Source: JADKIH01 sp031417555 (GTDB lineage Bacteria; Bacteroidota; Bacteroidia; AKYH767-A; 2013-40CM-41-45). Taken from it: 64,000 nt of DNA. The notes beneath the pieces are model-generated. The model was given only the letters and a program-made list of their open reading frames with translations. It was not told the DNA's origin and made no database searches. Position numbers and translations under genes: made by a program. Location of the stretch: contig JANOVV010000085.1 in assembly GCA_031417555.1 (NCBI GenBank), positions 1-64,000 of the forward strand, in the 5' to 3' direction. Positions 36,793 to 45,525 of this stretch are shown here, piece by piece (within the stretch, counting starts at the first letter, position 1; every line of letters begins with the position of its first letter).

Positions 36793-37326
36793 TCAGCCTA
36801 TATTTGAATTAAAGGGGTTCTCTTCTTTTCTCATAAAAATGGAAATAATCAGTGAGAAAAGTAAACCCATAAACGCTGAACCCAAGACTGAAAAAGCAAA
36901 TAGCCACATTGGTGTCATGAATTTCCGGGTATAATCCATCGTCATTTCGATTTGATCTTCGCTCATACCTTTTTCCTCAAGATTTTGTTGAGTAGCATCT
37001 AATATTTTCTGAATCATATCCGGAGCTATGTATTTGAAAAAAAGTACAGTAAAAATTGCAGTAATTATTCCTCCAAAAAAGGAAATCAGTGTGCCTGTCC
37101 AAAGCGCTTTGCCATAGCTGATTTGTCCGCCAAGGTCTTCATCCCTGTAACTTTTTATTCCTGTGATTATAAAAATACACAGCACTATATAACTAATAAA
37201 TTGAGGAAGTTTCGATTCAATATCCATTCCCAAAAAATAAAATAATAAAAAAATGGCTACACCGGCTAATCCATACAAGGTTCCATAATTCATTGCCACT
37301 TTTGTCTGCGTACGCTGATTTTCCAT
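36793..37326 (-). CDS. DUF4199 membrane protein
   Basis: 177 residues with four membrane helices: about 14-32, 38-56, 72-95 and 137-160. The cytoplasmic or periplasmic loop between helices 3 and 4 is charged (EEKGMSEDQIEMTMDY). The family occurs almost only in Bacteroidota and usually directly before a GT2 glycosyltransferase, as here; the function is not known. It is the first gene of the operon and has a clear promoter. Confidence 0.85.
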   Translation of the reverse strand: MENQRTQTKVAMNYGTLYGLAGVAIFLLFYFLGMDIESKLPQFISYIVLCIFIITGIKSYRDEDLGGQISYGKALWTGTLISFFGGIITAIFTVLFFKYIAPDMIQKILDATQQNLEEKGMSEDQIEMTMDYTRKFMTPMWLFAFSVLGSAFMGLLFSLIISIFMRKEENPFNSNIG

Positions 37327-37343
37327 CTGACTATAGTATTTTG

Positions 37344-37373
37344 CAAACGTACATGAAATTGATTAAAGCGCAA
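37344..37373 (-). promoter_or_regulatory. Promoter of the DUF4199-glycosyltransferase operon (TTG-N19-TACGTTTG)
   Basis: On the minus strand, TTG at plus 37371-37373, a 19-bp spacer and TACGTTTG at 37344-37351. The leader would be about 12 nt. Confidence 0.7.
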
Positions 37374-37436
37374 ATTTTTACCTAATCAGTTATAAACATA
37401 GCATAATAGATATTTTAAAATATTAATATTAAACTT

Positions 37437-37468
37437 TTGCATAAATTACCACTATTTGCTTACTTTCG
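37437..37468 (+). promoter_or_regulatory. Promoter of the SRP RNA gene
   Basis: TTG at 37437-37439, a 21-bp spacer and TACTTTCG at 37461-37468, one base away from TAnnTTTG. The RNA begins a few bases later, as expected. Confidence 0.6.
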
Positions 37469-37471
37469 CGG

Positions 37472-37568
37472 TGGGTAAGTCCTATACGACCAGCTCCTGC
37501 CAATCTCCCCAGGCCGGGAACGGAGCAAGGATCCGCGGTTGAGCGGTGCGATATAGGTAGCTTACCCA
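37472..37568 (+). ncRNA. ffs: Signal recognition particle RNA (4.5S type)
   Basis: About 97 nt. The closing stem GGGTAAG (37473-37479) pairs with CTTACCC (37561-37567). The conserved SRP apical domain is visible as CCAGGCCGGGAACGGAGCAAGG-like sequence at about 37509-37530, with the tetraloop-capped stem and the asymmetric A-rich loop that binds Ffh. A T-rich tail (ATTTTTCTTTTT) follows, which with the closing stem can terminate transcription. A good promoter is just upstream. It sits alone between the DUF4199 operon and the transaldolase gene. Confidence 0.88.
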
Positions 37569-37775
37569 TTTTTCTTTTTATAATGTGACGTTTGTAACCT
37601 TTCATTGCTAGGTGATTATTATTTAAAGGTTTAAATACTTTTATATTTTCAGGAACCAAAATAAATATTCCGTTAATTATTTTCTTCTGTTTATAAAGGA
37701 TAAAAATTTAGAACAGACATTAAGAAATTTAACTTAATTTTAGCCTTTAGTTTCTATATAAAAGCCAAACTAGCT

Positions 37776-38447
37776 ATGAAATTCTTCATCGACACTGCCA
37801 ATCTCTCTCAAATTAAAGAAGCCGAAGATCTCGGTGTACTGGATGGAGTAACAACAAATCCTTCATTAATGGCTAAAGAAGGTATTACCGGGCACGACAA
37901 CATTCTTAAACATTATGTTAATATTTGTAACATTGTAAGCGGCGATGTAAGCGCTGAATTAATTTCTACCGAATTTAAAGGTATTTTTGATGAAGGAGAA
38001 ATGCTTGCTTCCCTTCATAAACAAATCGTTGTTAAAGTGCCTATGATAAAAGATGGGGTAAAAGCATTGAAATACTTTTCAAATAAAAAAATCCGAACAA
38101 ATTGTACCCTTGTTTTTTCTGCAGGTCAGGCATTATTAGCAGCTAAAGCCGGTGCAACTTATGTTTCGCCTTTCATTGGCCGGCTTGATGATATAAATCA
38201 AGATGGCGTCGCTTTAATTCATCAGATTGTTCAGATATACCGTACTTAAAATTATAAAACACAGGTTTTAGCCGCATCCATTCGGGGCCCTCTGCATATC
38301 ATTAAATGTGCTGAAGCAGGCGCTGATGTTGCCACTTGCCCGCTTTCTGCCATTCTCGATCTTCTTAAACATCCATTGACAGACAGCGGCCTCGAAAAAT
38401 TTCTTTCGGATGCAAAAAAATTCAGTAGCGCAACTGTTAACAAGTAA
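37776..38447 (+). pseudogene. Transaldolase (fructose-6-phosphate aldolase-like), broken by an in-frame TAA
   Basis: The first 157 codons encode an FSA/TalC-type transaldolase (MKFFIDTANLSQIKEA, VTTNPSLMAKEG, Schiff-base lysine K87 in VVKVP). A TAA at 38247-38249 stops the frame, but the same frame then continues with NYKTQVLAASIRGPLH...AGADVATCPLSA and ends at 38447, giving the usual total of about 222 residues. Family members carry tyrosine at the stop position (QIYxxYx), so a single T-to-A change (TAT to TAA) explains it. It could be a real nonsense mutation, an error in the sequence, or readthrough. The enzyme would belong to the non-oxidative pentose phosphate pathway. No overlapping gene. 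Confidence 0.85.
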
Positions 38448-38501
38448 AATTTATAACCTTTGATTAAAATATGTTCATTTTCAAATTCTCAAATCAATTA
38501 A

Positions 38502-39119
38502 GTGTTACTTAAATTTTTCGGCGACTCTATCAATCAAAAGCACATAGCTCAGATTACTGAGACATTAAAGAACGACGGTATTATAATTATTCCCACGGAT
38601 ACTATCTATTCAATTGCTGCCAGTATATACAGCAATAAAGCGATTGAAAGAATTTGCCATCTTAAAAACATCAAAGTAGAAAAGGCAAATTTCTCTTTTC
38701 TTTGTCACGATTTGAAAAATATTTCTGAATTCACAAAACCTTTCAGTACAGAAATATTTCGTCTGATGAAAAATTCGTTGCCGGGGCCTTTCACCTTTAT
38801 ACTTAATGCGAACAGTCACGTTCCTGCCATCTTCAAATCAAATAAAAAAACAATCGGTATACGTGTTCCTGACAATGCTATAGCACTTTCAGTTATTGAA
38901 GCGATTGGAAATCCATTAATTGTAACTTCCGTACATTCTGATGATGATTTTGAAGAATATCTCACCAATCCTGATGACATTCAAGAACGCTTTGGTGATT
39001 TAGTAGATATAATAATTGATGGAGGTCCCAGTCAATATCACCCCTCTACCGTTATTGATTGTACCGGAGATACTCCAATCGTTAAGCGAGAAGGAAAAGG
39101 TAAAATTGAAGATATATAA
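38502..39119 (+). CDS. L-threonylcarbamoyladenylate synthase (TsaC/YrdC/Sua5 family)
   Basis: 205 residues. It starts with a GTG (38502), since no ATG is available and the N-terminus LLKFFGDSINQ fits the family. IIIPTDTIYSIAA is the substrate-binding signature, LPGPFTFIL and IGIRVPDN follow, and PSTVIDCTG is the C-terminal motif. The enzyme makes threonylcarbamoyl-AMP from threonine, bicarbonate and ATP for the t6A37 modification of tRNA. It lacks the extra Sua5 domain. Confidence 0.9.
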   Translation: MLLKFFGDSINQKHIAQITETLKNDGIIIIPTDTIYSIAASIYSNKAIERICHLKNIKVEKANFSFLCHDLKNISEFTKPFSTEIFRLMKNSLPGPFTFILNANSHVPAIFKSNKKTIGIRVPDNAIALSVIEAIGNPLIVTSVHSDDDFEEYLTNPDDIQERFGDLVDIIIDGGPSQYHPSTVIDCTGDTPIVKREGKGKIEDI

Positions 39120-39161
39120 TCATTTTTCTAATCTGATTTTTTTGACTTCAATAAAGTAAAA

Positions 39162-39758
39162 TTATAAAATCTTATAAGCAATCGTAAGATTAAAAACTCT
39201 TGACTCAACATCAGTCTGCCCGGTATTCGTTAAATCGATAAAGCCTTTGATATATTTTATATCAAAAGCAAATTTGGATAAATCTAAACCAATACCTCCC
39301 AACACACTGTGGTTGTTTTTATTTACATTACTTGTTGCAAAATTATTTCCATCGACTGAGTAAGAAATGTCAGAATAATTGTTCCAGTTATAACCTCCAA
39401 AAATTCTCACATTACCGATATCTCGTATTCTAAATAATTTAATTCCGCCTATCATACTAATATCAATTCCTTTCAACTTAAATGATAAATTGTTGCTCAC
39501 ACCATTAGTTATAGAAGAAACCGAAGCACTTTTTGAACCAAAAGATGCTTCTCCCTGACCATAAAAGAAAAGTAATTTAAGGCGGACAAAAGCTCCAAAA
39601 TTATAGCCGGCTCCTGCAATCTGGTCTTTAAAATCCGGATTGGAGTTTAGCGATGTACTCGTCAAAGAAACCAATGGCCCAAATGTAACAGGCAGGATAT
39701 CCTGTGCTTTACATTGCATTGTTAAGATAAACAATGAGGCAATTAGAAATTTTTTCAT
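39162..39758 (-). CDS. Outer-membrane beta-barrel protein, porin-like
   Basis: 198 residues. Signal peptide 1-18 (MKKFLIASLFILTMQCKAQ). The rest shows alternating hydrophobic strands (LKLLFFYGQGEASFG, VRIFGGYNWNNYSDISY, SVLGGIGLDLSKFAFDIKYIKGF) and ends in a strand (FNLTIAYKIL) like the small eight-strand 'porin family' proteins of Bacteroidota. The function cannot be told. Confidence 0.78.
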   Translation of the reverse strand: MKKFLIASLFILTMQCKAQDILPVTFGPLVSLTSTSLNSNPDFKDQIAGAGYNFGAFVRLKLLFFYGQGEASFGSKSASVSSITNGVSNNLSFKLKGIDISMIGGIKLFRIRDIGNVRIFGGYNWNNYSDISYSVDGNNFATSNVNKNNHSVLGGIGLDLSKFAFDIKYIKGFIDLTNTGQTDVESRVFNLTIAYKIL

Positions 39759-39917
39759 GGCTATTTCTGATTAAAGATTACGAAATTTAAATTAGTTTTC
39801 ACAGAAAACAAATAACGATATAAAACACTAAAAATTATAATTAATTAGGAAAATAATAGATAATGCTCGAGAAAAGTGAAATTAAAACTAAATACAAACG
39901 TATTAATCACTATAAAT

Positions 39918-39961
39918 AAAAAAAGAAGATTGAAGACTTATAAATATCTTCTTCAATCTTC
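39918..39961 (-). terminator. Intrinsic terminator after the frameshifted small gene
   Basis: The stem GAAGATTGAAG (39925-39935) pairs with CTTCAATCTTC (39951-39961); on the minus strand seven T follow. It lies 8 bp past the restored stop codon at 39969, which supports that stop as the true gene end. Confidence 0.8.
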
Positions 39962-39968
39962 CATAATA

Positions 39969-40354
39969 CTATTCTGTCTTTTTAAATAAATACCTTGTAA
40001 TAAATATTCCTGTGCTTTTATCAGCACTATAAACACCGGAATTTATTGAAGAAAGTTCCCAACCAAGCCCTGTCATTTCGTTTATTTTTTCGGTAATCAT
40101 ATTATCGTTCTTACGAACGTTACCAAAATTAATTCCAACGAAACTGAAAAATTTTCCATATCAATTTCTTTAATGCTTCCATCAGGAGAAGTAGTTACCA
40201 TCCTTGAACGACCTAAACCTCCCGGAACGACAGATTCAATAGTTGTAATTTGCGTATACGTGGTTTTGGTTTGAGATGGTTTAAATGCATATCCTGCAAA
40301 TAATACTATAATTAAGCACATACAGCTTAAAATAATTTTGAATTCTTTTTTCAT
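39969..40354 (-). pseudogene. Small exported protein of DUF4177-like type, split by a one-base frameshift
   Basis: The annotated frame gives 85 residues and ends at 40097. If one T is restored in the T-run of the minus strand (A5 at plus 40147-40151), the frame continues as FSFVGINFGNVRKNDNMI, then KINEMTGLGWELSSINSG and FITRYLFKK, stopping at 39969 with 128 residues in all. The 'LGWEL' segment and final strand look like the DUF4177 pattern. The N-terminus has a signal or membrane segment (about residues 7-23). The terminator at 39918-39961 matches the longer version. It may be a real mutation, a homopolymer error, or slippage. Confidence 0.75.
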
Positions 40355-40368
40355 AGAATAATAAGTTT

Positions 40369-40396
40369 TTGGTGAGTGGTTAATAATTATTAGTTA
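40369..40396. repeat. Heptamer tandem repeat (locus L), short
   Basis: Four units: TTGGTGA, GTGGTTA, ATAATTA, TTAGTTA, located between the frameshifted gene and the nnr stop (40405). The unit type is like that of locus F. Confidence 0.5.
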
Positions 40397-40404
40397 AATA
40401 AATT

Positions 40405-41898
40405 TCAAATTAAATTTATAAAAGCTTTTGGAATAGATTCAATTAAATCTGAACAAGTCATCGAATAAATTCCTTTCTTTTTTTCGGCAATGTCTCCGGC
40501 AGCGCCATGCAAATAAACTCCCAATAAAGCTGCATGCTCAGGATTATAATTTTGTGATAAAAATGCTGTTATCATTCCCGTTAAAGCATCCCCACTCCCG
40601 CCTTTTGCCATTCCCGGATTTCCGGTACTGTTAAAAAAAACTTTACCATCGGTCAAAGAAATACAAGTATGTGCTCCCTTTAATACTACAATAACATTAT
40701 GTTCTATTGAAAAACGAATTTGCTGTTTATGCCTCTCAAAATCATTCAAACTTTTACCAGCCAGTCGCTCAAATTCTTTTGGATGTGGTGTAAGTATGGA
40801 GTGTGCAGGAATTGTTTTTAATCTTTCAGGATTTTCTGAAAGAATATTCAACGCATCAGCATCGATGACCACAGGCTTCTTACTATTTTCCAAAAATTCG
40901 AAAAACATTTTCTTTGTTTCTTCTGATTTACCTAAACCAGGTCCAATACCAATGCCGTTATAATTTCCTAATTCCCCAACTTTGGTAATTAAATCATTTG
41001 ATTTATCCAATTCAACCATTGCCTCCGGTACCGTAGATTGAAGAATTTCATATCCACATTTAGGTATATGAATGGTTAATAAACCGGTTCCCGATCGCAA
41101 ACACGCTCTGGCTGATAATACGGCTGCACCTATTTTTCCTTCACTGCCACAGATTAAAAAACTATGTCCATGATTTCCTTTATGTGAAAATTTACTTCTT
41201 GGTTTAATAATTCTTTTAGCTTCTTTTTTACACAAGTAAAACTTCAATGAATTTATTTCTTTAATAAATTCTTTATCGAGCCCTATATTTAAAACATGAA
41301 ATTCACCAACAAATTTTTCGTTCTCCTGAAAGAAAAACGCCAGTTTAGGATTTTGAAATGTAAGTGTATGATTTGCCTTGATAATTTCACCTTCCGATGA
41401 CTGGTCGGCATACAATCCAGAAGGAATATCAATTGAAATAATATCGTTACCACTTTTATTTATTTCATGAATACATCTCCCCAACCAGTCGGTAACCGGA
41501 CGGTTGAGGCCTGTACCTAATATTGCATCTATGATAACTGCTGATTGATGCAGTATGAAATTTTCACTTTCACCAATTAATTTAAATTGAATATCTGATT
41601 TTTTTATTGATTCGAAATTTTTCTTAAAATCTTCTGAATATTCATTATTAGTAGAAAGTATAATAACCTCAACATTATATTGATTATTACTAAGTAATTT
41701 TGCAATTACAAGTCCATCACCACCATTATTACCAGTGCCGCAAATGACAATATATTTTTTTGTGGTATCAGTATTATTTACGATCCATTCAAAACACTTT
41801 CCTCCGGCTCGATCCATTAATGCTAATGAACTGATTGGTTCGTTTTTTATAGTAAAATTATCCGCCTGCCTGATTTGTATAGCTGATAATATTTTCAT
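40405..41898 (-). CDS. nnr: Bifunctional NAD(P)H-hydrate epimerase/ADP-dependent dehydratase
   Basis: 497 residues. The N-terminal epimerase domain (about 1-215) has ICGTGNNGGDGLVIAK and ILGTGLNRPV. The C-terminal ribokinase-fold dehydratase (about 225-497) has GSEGKIGAAVLSARA, LTPHPKEFERL and the ATP-site GNPGMAKGGSGDALTG. It repairs hydrated NADH and NADPH. Its ATG at 41898 lies one base from the stop of the MBL-fold gene upstream, so they form an operon. Confidence 0.95.
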   Translation of the reverse strand: MKILSAIQIRQADNFTIKNEPISSLALMDRAGGKCFEWIVNNTDTTKKYIVICGTGNNGGDGLVIAKLLSNNQYNVEVIILSTNNEYSEDFKKNFESIKKSDIQFKLIGESENFILHQSAVIIDAILGTGLNRPVTDWLGRCIHEINKSGNDIISIDIPSGLYADQSSEGEIIKANHTLTFQNPKLAFFFQENEKFVGEFHVLNIGLDKEFIKEINSLKFYLCKKEAKRIIKPRSKFSHKGNHGHSFLICGSEGKIGAAVLSARACLRSGTGLLTIHIPKCGYEILQSTVPEAMVELDKSNDLITKVGELGNYNGIGIGPGLGKSEETKKMFFEFLENSKKPVVIDADALNILSENPERLKTIPAHSILTPHPKEFERLAGKSLNDFERHKQQIRFSIEHNVIVVLKGAHTCISLTDGKVFFNSTGNPGMAKGGSGDALTGMITAFLSQNYNPEHAALLGVYLHGAAGDIAEKKKGIYSMTCSDLIESIPKAFINLI

Positions 41899-41899
41899 C

Positions 41900-42835
41900 T
41901 TATCCTATAATTTTTACTTCAATTTTATCTTTGAGATGCTCCTTCAGAAAACTACCATTACCATGAACGGTATAAACTTTTTTTGCTTTTGTTTTTGTAA
42001 TCATTTCGAGAACACCATTCCAATCTGCATGATCGCTCACTTGTAAAATACGATCACAACGGTAAAAAGAACGCTTCCATCCTGTAGCAAACACTTTTAA
42101 AACATTATTATTACCTGCGAAACGCTTAAAATGCGCAGGCGGAACAATATAAACACCACTGCCACCATTTTCAAAATCTGCTCTTCGATAAGGTTGCCAT
42201 TCACCGAGCGAATAACCATGATCGGCGTATAAACGATGATAAGCTTCGAGTTCGGGATGAACATAAACTTTTACATTTTGACAATATTTTGTGATTAACT
42301 GAGTAAGTCTTTGAGCTTTTCCCAAAGCATAAGCACCAATAACTATATTTTGATTTTCAGCAAATAGTTTTCTTAACTCTTCCACAGGATTCGGATGACT
42401 GTATTCGGGAGATGCAAAGGTTGTTTCAGTAATTAAGTGATCACATTCAATAAATTGAAAAGCTTCGCAACTTTCATCTGATTGTGTTTTAAAATCTCCG
42501 GTGTATAAATAACGGTCTCCTTCATTTTCCATCAATATCTGCGCACTTCCAAGTATATGTCCGGCAGGATAAAATGTAATTTTAATTTGATCGATATAAA
42601 ATGGCCGTCCAAAATTTACACGAACAAATTCAGAACGAGACCTATGTCCATGTCGATAAGCCATGAATGATTCAGTAGGCTCTGTACAAAATACCTTCCC
42701 CTTTGTAGGTACAGCATGATCTCCATGAGCATGTGATACCAATGCTTTACTTACAGCTTTACGTGGATCAATATAAAAATCCCCCTTTTCACAATAGAGA
42801 CCGGAAGATGTTTTGGTAATAAAATTGTTTATCAA
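41900..42835 (-). CDS. MBL-fold/beta-CASP nuclease, ligase-associated exonuclease family
   Basis: 311 residues. Metal site SHAHGDH near residue 34-40; GHILGSAQI, YLYTGDF and SDHADW are the other MBL/beta-CASP motifs. The N-terminus SGLYCEKGDFYIDP is typical of the ligase-associated DNA exonuclease family (TIGR04122). Those genes usually sit beside an ATP-dependent DNA ligase and an Lhr-like helicase; here the neighbours are nnr and coaE instead. RNA processing, as in related beta-CASP enzymes, remains possible. Confidence 0.8.
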   Translation of the reverse strand: MINNFITKTSSGLYCEKGDFYIDPRKAVSKALVSHAHGDHAVPTKGKVFCTEPTESFMAYRHGHRSRSEFVRVNFGRPFYIDQIKITFYPAGHILGSAQILMENEGDRYLYTGDFKTQSDESCEAFQFIECDHLITETTFASPEYSHPNPVEELRKLFAENQNIVIGAYALGKAQRLTQLITKYCQNVKVYVHPELEAYHRLYADHGYSLGEWQPYRRADFENGGSGVYIVPPAHFKRFAGNNNVLKVFATGWKRSFYRCDRILQVSDHADWNGVLEMITKTKAKKVYTVHGNGSFLKEHLKDKIEVKIIG

Positions 42836-42878
42836 GATATTTGTTGTTAACCATTAACTTTAAATTCACTAAATTACC

Positions 42879-42920
42879 CTAACTACTAATCCAGATACCA
42901 GAAACTTGATTCTTGACTCT
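42879..42920. repeat. Heptamer tandem repeat (locus E), degenerate
   Basis: Six units in register: CTAACTA, CTAATCC, AGATACC, AGAAACT, TGATTCT, TGACTCT, between the starts/ends of coaE and the MBL gene. Only the last two match the TTGATTC/TTGACTC type closely. Confidence 0.5.
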
Positions 42921-42927
42921 CAAAATA

Positions 42928-43512
42928 TTACTTTATAAACCCTGCGTGTATTTTCAACACCTGGGGAATTAACATTTGCTTTTCATCATTGTAAATAACG
43001 AAATCCGATCTTTTGATTAGTTCTTCATCGCTTAATTGTTTATTAATAATATTTTCTATTTCAATCCGTGATTTATGATCTCTTTCTTTCACTCTGCTAA
43101 TTCTAAACTCTATAGGAGAAATAACACAAATAATTTTATCACAGATTGCACTTGCGCCACTTTCAAAAAGTATGGCTGCTTCTTTAATTACGTATGAATT
43201 AACTTTATTGCTCTTAAGCCATTTATCAAAATCCTGTTTAACGATTGGATGAATAATACTATTTAAAGTATTAAGTTTTTTAGCATCAGAGAAAACTATT
43301 TCGCCTAATTTTTTGCGGTTTAATTTTCCATTTTTATCAAAGACATCTTCAGAAAATTCTTTTTTTATTTTCTCATTAATTTCAGGGTACTTCTCATATA
43401 ATAAGTGAACTACTTTATCGGATTCATAGACAGGAACACCGAGCCGGCAGAAAATCTGGCAAACCAAAGATTTTCCCGTACCAATTCCTCCGGTAATACC
43501 AACAACTTTCAT
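42928..43512 (-). CDS. coaE: Dephospho-CoA kinase
   Basis: 194 residues. The P-loop GGIGTGKS is at residues 8-15, YESD follows at about 30 and KEAAILFESG near 110. It adds the 3'-phosphate in the last step of coenzyme A synthesis. The start ATG overlaps the stop of the YbbR-like gene (ATGA overlap), so the two are coupled. Confidence 0.95.
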   Translation of the reverse strand: MKVVGITGGIGTGKSLVCQIFCRLGVPVYESDKVVHLLYEKYPEINEKIKKEFSEDVFDKNGKLNRKKLGEIVFSDAKKLNTLNSIIHPIVKQDFDKWLKSNKVNSYVIKEAAILFESGASAICDKIICVISPIEFRISRVKERDHKSRIEIENIINKQLSDEELIKRSDFVIYNDEKQMLIPQVLKIHAGFIK

Positions 43513-44495
43513 TGCTTTCTTAAAATATAATCAACTTTATCCGGTTCTAATTTCGTAACACGAACAAAAGAAGGACTGGTAATAACACTTACATCGAGTT
43601 TTGATGTTTGTTTTTCTTTCAAATTATTTGCATCAATAACTGCATCAAACATCGAATCTTCAACTTTGTTATACTGACTCAAAGCCACCAGATAAAGTAC
43701 TCTAACTTTTTCAGGAAAAGTTTTTAAAGAATAGCCGGGTCTGACATTCACAGGATTAATTTCTACATCAGCAGATCCTTCAGTGAATTTTTCAACAGGA
43801 ATTTTGAATTCAATAAAATCTTTATCAAATGAAAGTAACCTACTACCTATAAGCTTCGCTTTCATTTTTACAGGTGTTTTTACATTATCGAGTTTGACAT
43901 TTTCTGTTCGTATGCTTTTCAACTTCTGAACAATGGAAGGTGGGCCGGAAACTTCAATTTCTGAGGGAAAAATTTCAGGACTTCCGGTAGTATCAAATTG
44001 TTTTTCAAAACTTAGCTGTAATGAAAGAACTACCGGAATCTTTTTGGTTATAATATCACTGAAATTAAAAATAATTGAATCCGGTTGAAAGCCTGTTATG
44101 TTTACATCTTTTCCAAGTTCTTTAGAAAAATCTTCAAGAAATGTTTTTGTTGGTAAAGCGAGAACTTCTGAATTTAAAGAAGAAACATTTAAGCTTGAAG
44201 CAACATCTACTTCGACAGGAGGATGATTTTTCTGAAAACCAAAAGAAATTATTTTAAAGCCTGAAGTTTTAAACTGAACCGAAATATTTGCAGGCATTTC
44301 ATTCATCACTACTTTCTTGCCCGGCAAATTAATATATTTAACCGGCAATGTAATTTTAGATGGATAGTCATGCGAAAGCGCCAAAAGTAACCAGAAAACA
44401 GATGAAATAGAAAAACATATAAGAATGATATAGAACTGCTTATTCATTCTTAATCTATTGGCTGGTTTACTCAGAGCAGTCTTCGGTTCTTTCAT
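43509..44495 (-). CDS. YbbR-like (CdaR-type) repeat protein
   Basis: 328 residues. A short charged N-terminus, one membrane helix (about 20-38) and three to four YbbR-like repeats outside (around ITLPVKYINLPGKK, IPVVLSLQLSFEKQ, VKLDNVKTPVKMKAKL and FKIPVEKFTEG). In Firmicutes such proteins (CdaR) control a diadenylate cyclase; no cyclase gene is next to this one. It lies between yajC and coaE, an arrangement seen in several Bacteroidota. Confidence 0.82.
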   Translation of the reverse strand: MKEPKTALSKPANRLRMNKQFYIILICFSISSVFWLLLALSHDYPSKITLPVKYINLPGKKVVMNEMPANISVQFKTSGFKIISFGFQKNHPPVEVDVASSLNVSSLNSEVLALPTKTFLEDFSKELGKDVNITGFQPDSIIFNFSDIITKKIPVVLSLQLSFEKQFDTTGSPEIFPSEIEVSGPPSIVQKLKSIRTENVKLDNVKTPVKMKAKLIGSRLLSFDKDFIEFKIPVEKFTEGSADVEINPVNVRPGYSLKTFPEKVRVLYLVALSQYNKVEDSMFDAVIDANNLKEKQTSKLDVSVITSPSFVRVTKLEPDKVDYILRKQ

Positions 44496-44516
44496 TTTGA
44501 AAGTCTTCGTCGCAGA

Positions 44517-44858
44517 TTAACTCATTGCCTTGGCAGGCACATTCTGCTCTAATGCTTTTGTAGCATCGGCGGAAATAGCTGATTTTTCAACGCGTACTTT
44601 TACATTCGTATCTATTTCAATCATAAAAGTACGATCATTAATTTCGAGAATACGACCATGTATACCTCCTATCGTTACAACTTTATCGCCTTTCTGAATT
44701 GTATTTCTGAAGTCTCGTTCTAACTTTTGTTTTTTCATCTGAGGGCGTATCATAAAAAAATAAAATACGACAATAATTGCAACGAGAAAAACAAGCTGCA
44801 TAATCCCACCGCCGGCCGGCGCAGGTGATTGAAGTAAAATTGATGTAATTGGATTCAT
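44517..44858 (-). CDS. yajC: Preprotein translocase subunit YajC
   Basis: 113 residues. One membrane helix (about 20-40, LVFLVAIIVVFYFFMIRPQMKKQ) with the YajC signature FFMIRPQ, then GDKVVTIGGIHGRI. It associates with SecDF and the Sec translocon; no secDF gene is near. It is the first gene of a run with the YbbR-like and coaE genes. A heptamer repeat starts only 6 bp upstream of its ATG. Confidence 0.93.
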   Translation of the reverse strand: MNPITSILLQSPAPAGGGIMQLVFLVAIIVVFYFFMIRPQMKKQKLERDFRNTIQKGDKVVTIGGIHGRILEINDRTFMIEIDTNVKVRVEKSAISADATKALEQNVPAKAMS

Positions 44859-44864
44859 AGATAG

Positions 44865-44927
44865 TTATTTATTGGTGATTGGTTATTTGTTATTTGTTAT
44901 TGGATATTAGTTAATTGTTTATTGTTT
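44865..44927. repeat. Heptamer tandem repeat (locus F)
   Basis: Nine units in register: TTATTTA, TTGGTGA, TTGGTTA, TTTGTTA, TTTGTTA, TTGGATA, TTAGTTA, ATTGTTT, ATTGTTT. It lies between the DUF1573 gene and yajC, starting 6 bp upstream of the yajC ATG. Confidence 0.8.
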
Positions 44928-44964
44928 TATTTTAAAATATTTAGAAATTTAAAAATATCAATTT

Positions 44965-45438
44965 CTATTTATTTGCTTTTTCTACATTACCAATAATTGT
45001 AATTACATAATTATTCGGCATTGTATTCGAAATAATAGTGACTGTTTTTTCCTGATGCCCTTCTTTTCCCTGACTATCGAAGGTTACATTAATAACTCCT
45101 CCATCTCCCGGTTTGATAGGCTCCTTTGGATATTCCGGCACAGTACAACCGCAACTTCCCTGGGCTGCGCGAATCACAAGATCTGCCTTTCCAATATTTT
45201 TAAACCGAAAGGCAAAAGAAATTTTTTCTCCCTCAAAAATATTCCCGAAATCGTGACTACTTTCTTCGAATTGGAAAACAGGCACATTATCCACCTCTCC
45301 CTTAGATGAAGACGCTGTAACCGGATTGTCAATCACAGCTGGATTGATTGCATTATCAGGTAGATCAGATTTTTTTTCACTTTTGCACCCCAGGCCCAAG
45401 ACCAGCACAAGTGCCATAATTCTCATTTTGCAAAACAT
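44965..45438 (-). CDS. DUF1573 lipoprotein
   Basis: 157 residues. A lipoprotein signal (MRIMALVLVLGLGC, lipid cysteine about residue 18) is followed by a spacer and a DUF1573 domain with FEESSHDFGNIFEGEKISFAFRF and GSCGCTVPEYP, an immunoglobulin-like fold with a conserved CGC pair. A second ATG at 45426 directly in front of the signal is equally likely. The function is unknown; the family is very common in Bacteroidota. Confidence 0.85.
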   Translation of the reverse strand: MFCKMRIMALVLVLGLGCKSEKKSDLPDNAINPAVIDNPVTASSSKGEVDNVPVFQFEESSHDFGNIFEGEKISFAFRFKNIGKADLVIRAAQGSCGCTVPEYPKEPIKPGDGGVINVTFDSQGKEGHQEKTVTIISNTMPNNYVITIIGNVEKANK

Positions 45439-45525
45439 TATGTTAAATAGAATTTTGTATTAATAAATTTCAACAATTAATATACTACCTTATCTCCCCT
45501 TTTAATTTAATTAAGTAATCTAATC

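Noticed and set aside
37472..37568. 5S rRNA
   Set aside because: Length and the conserved apical loop fit SRP RNA; the 5S motifs and neighbouring 16S/23S genes are missing.
37429..37659. 76-codon minus-strand frame at the SRP RNA
   Set aside because: It is the antisense of the SRP RNA, whose structure and promoter explain the region.
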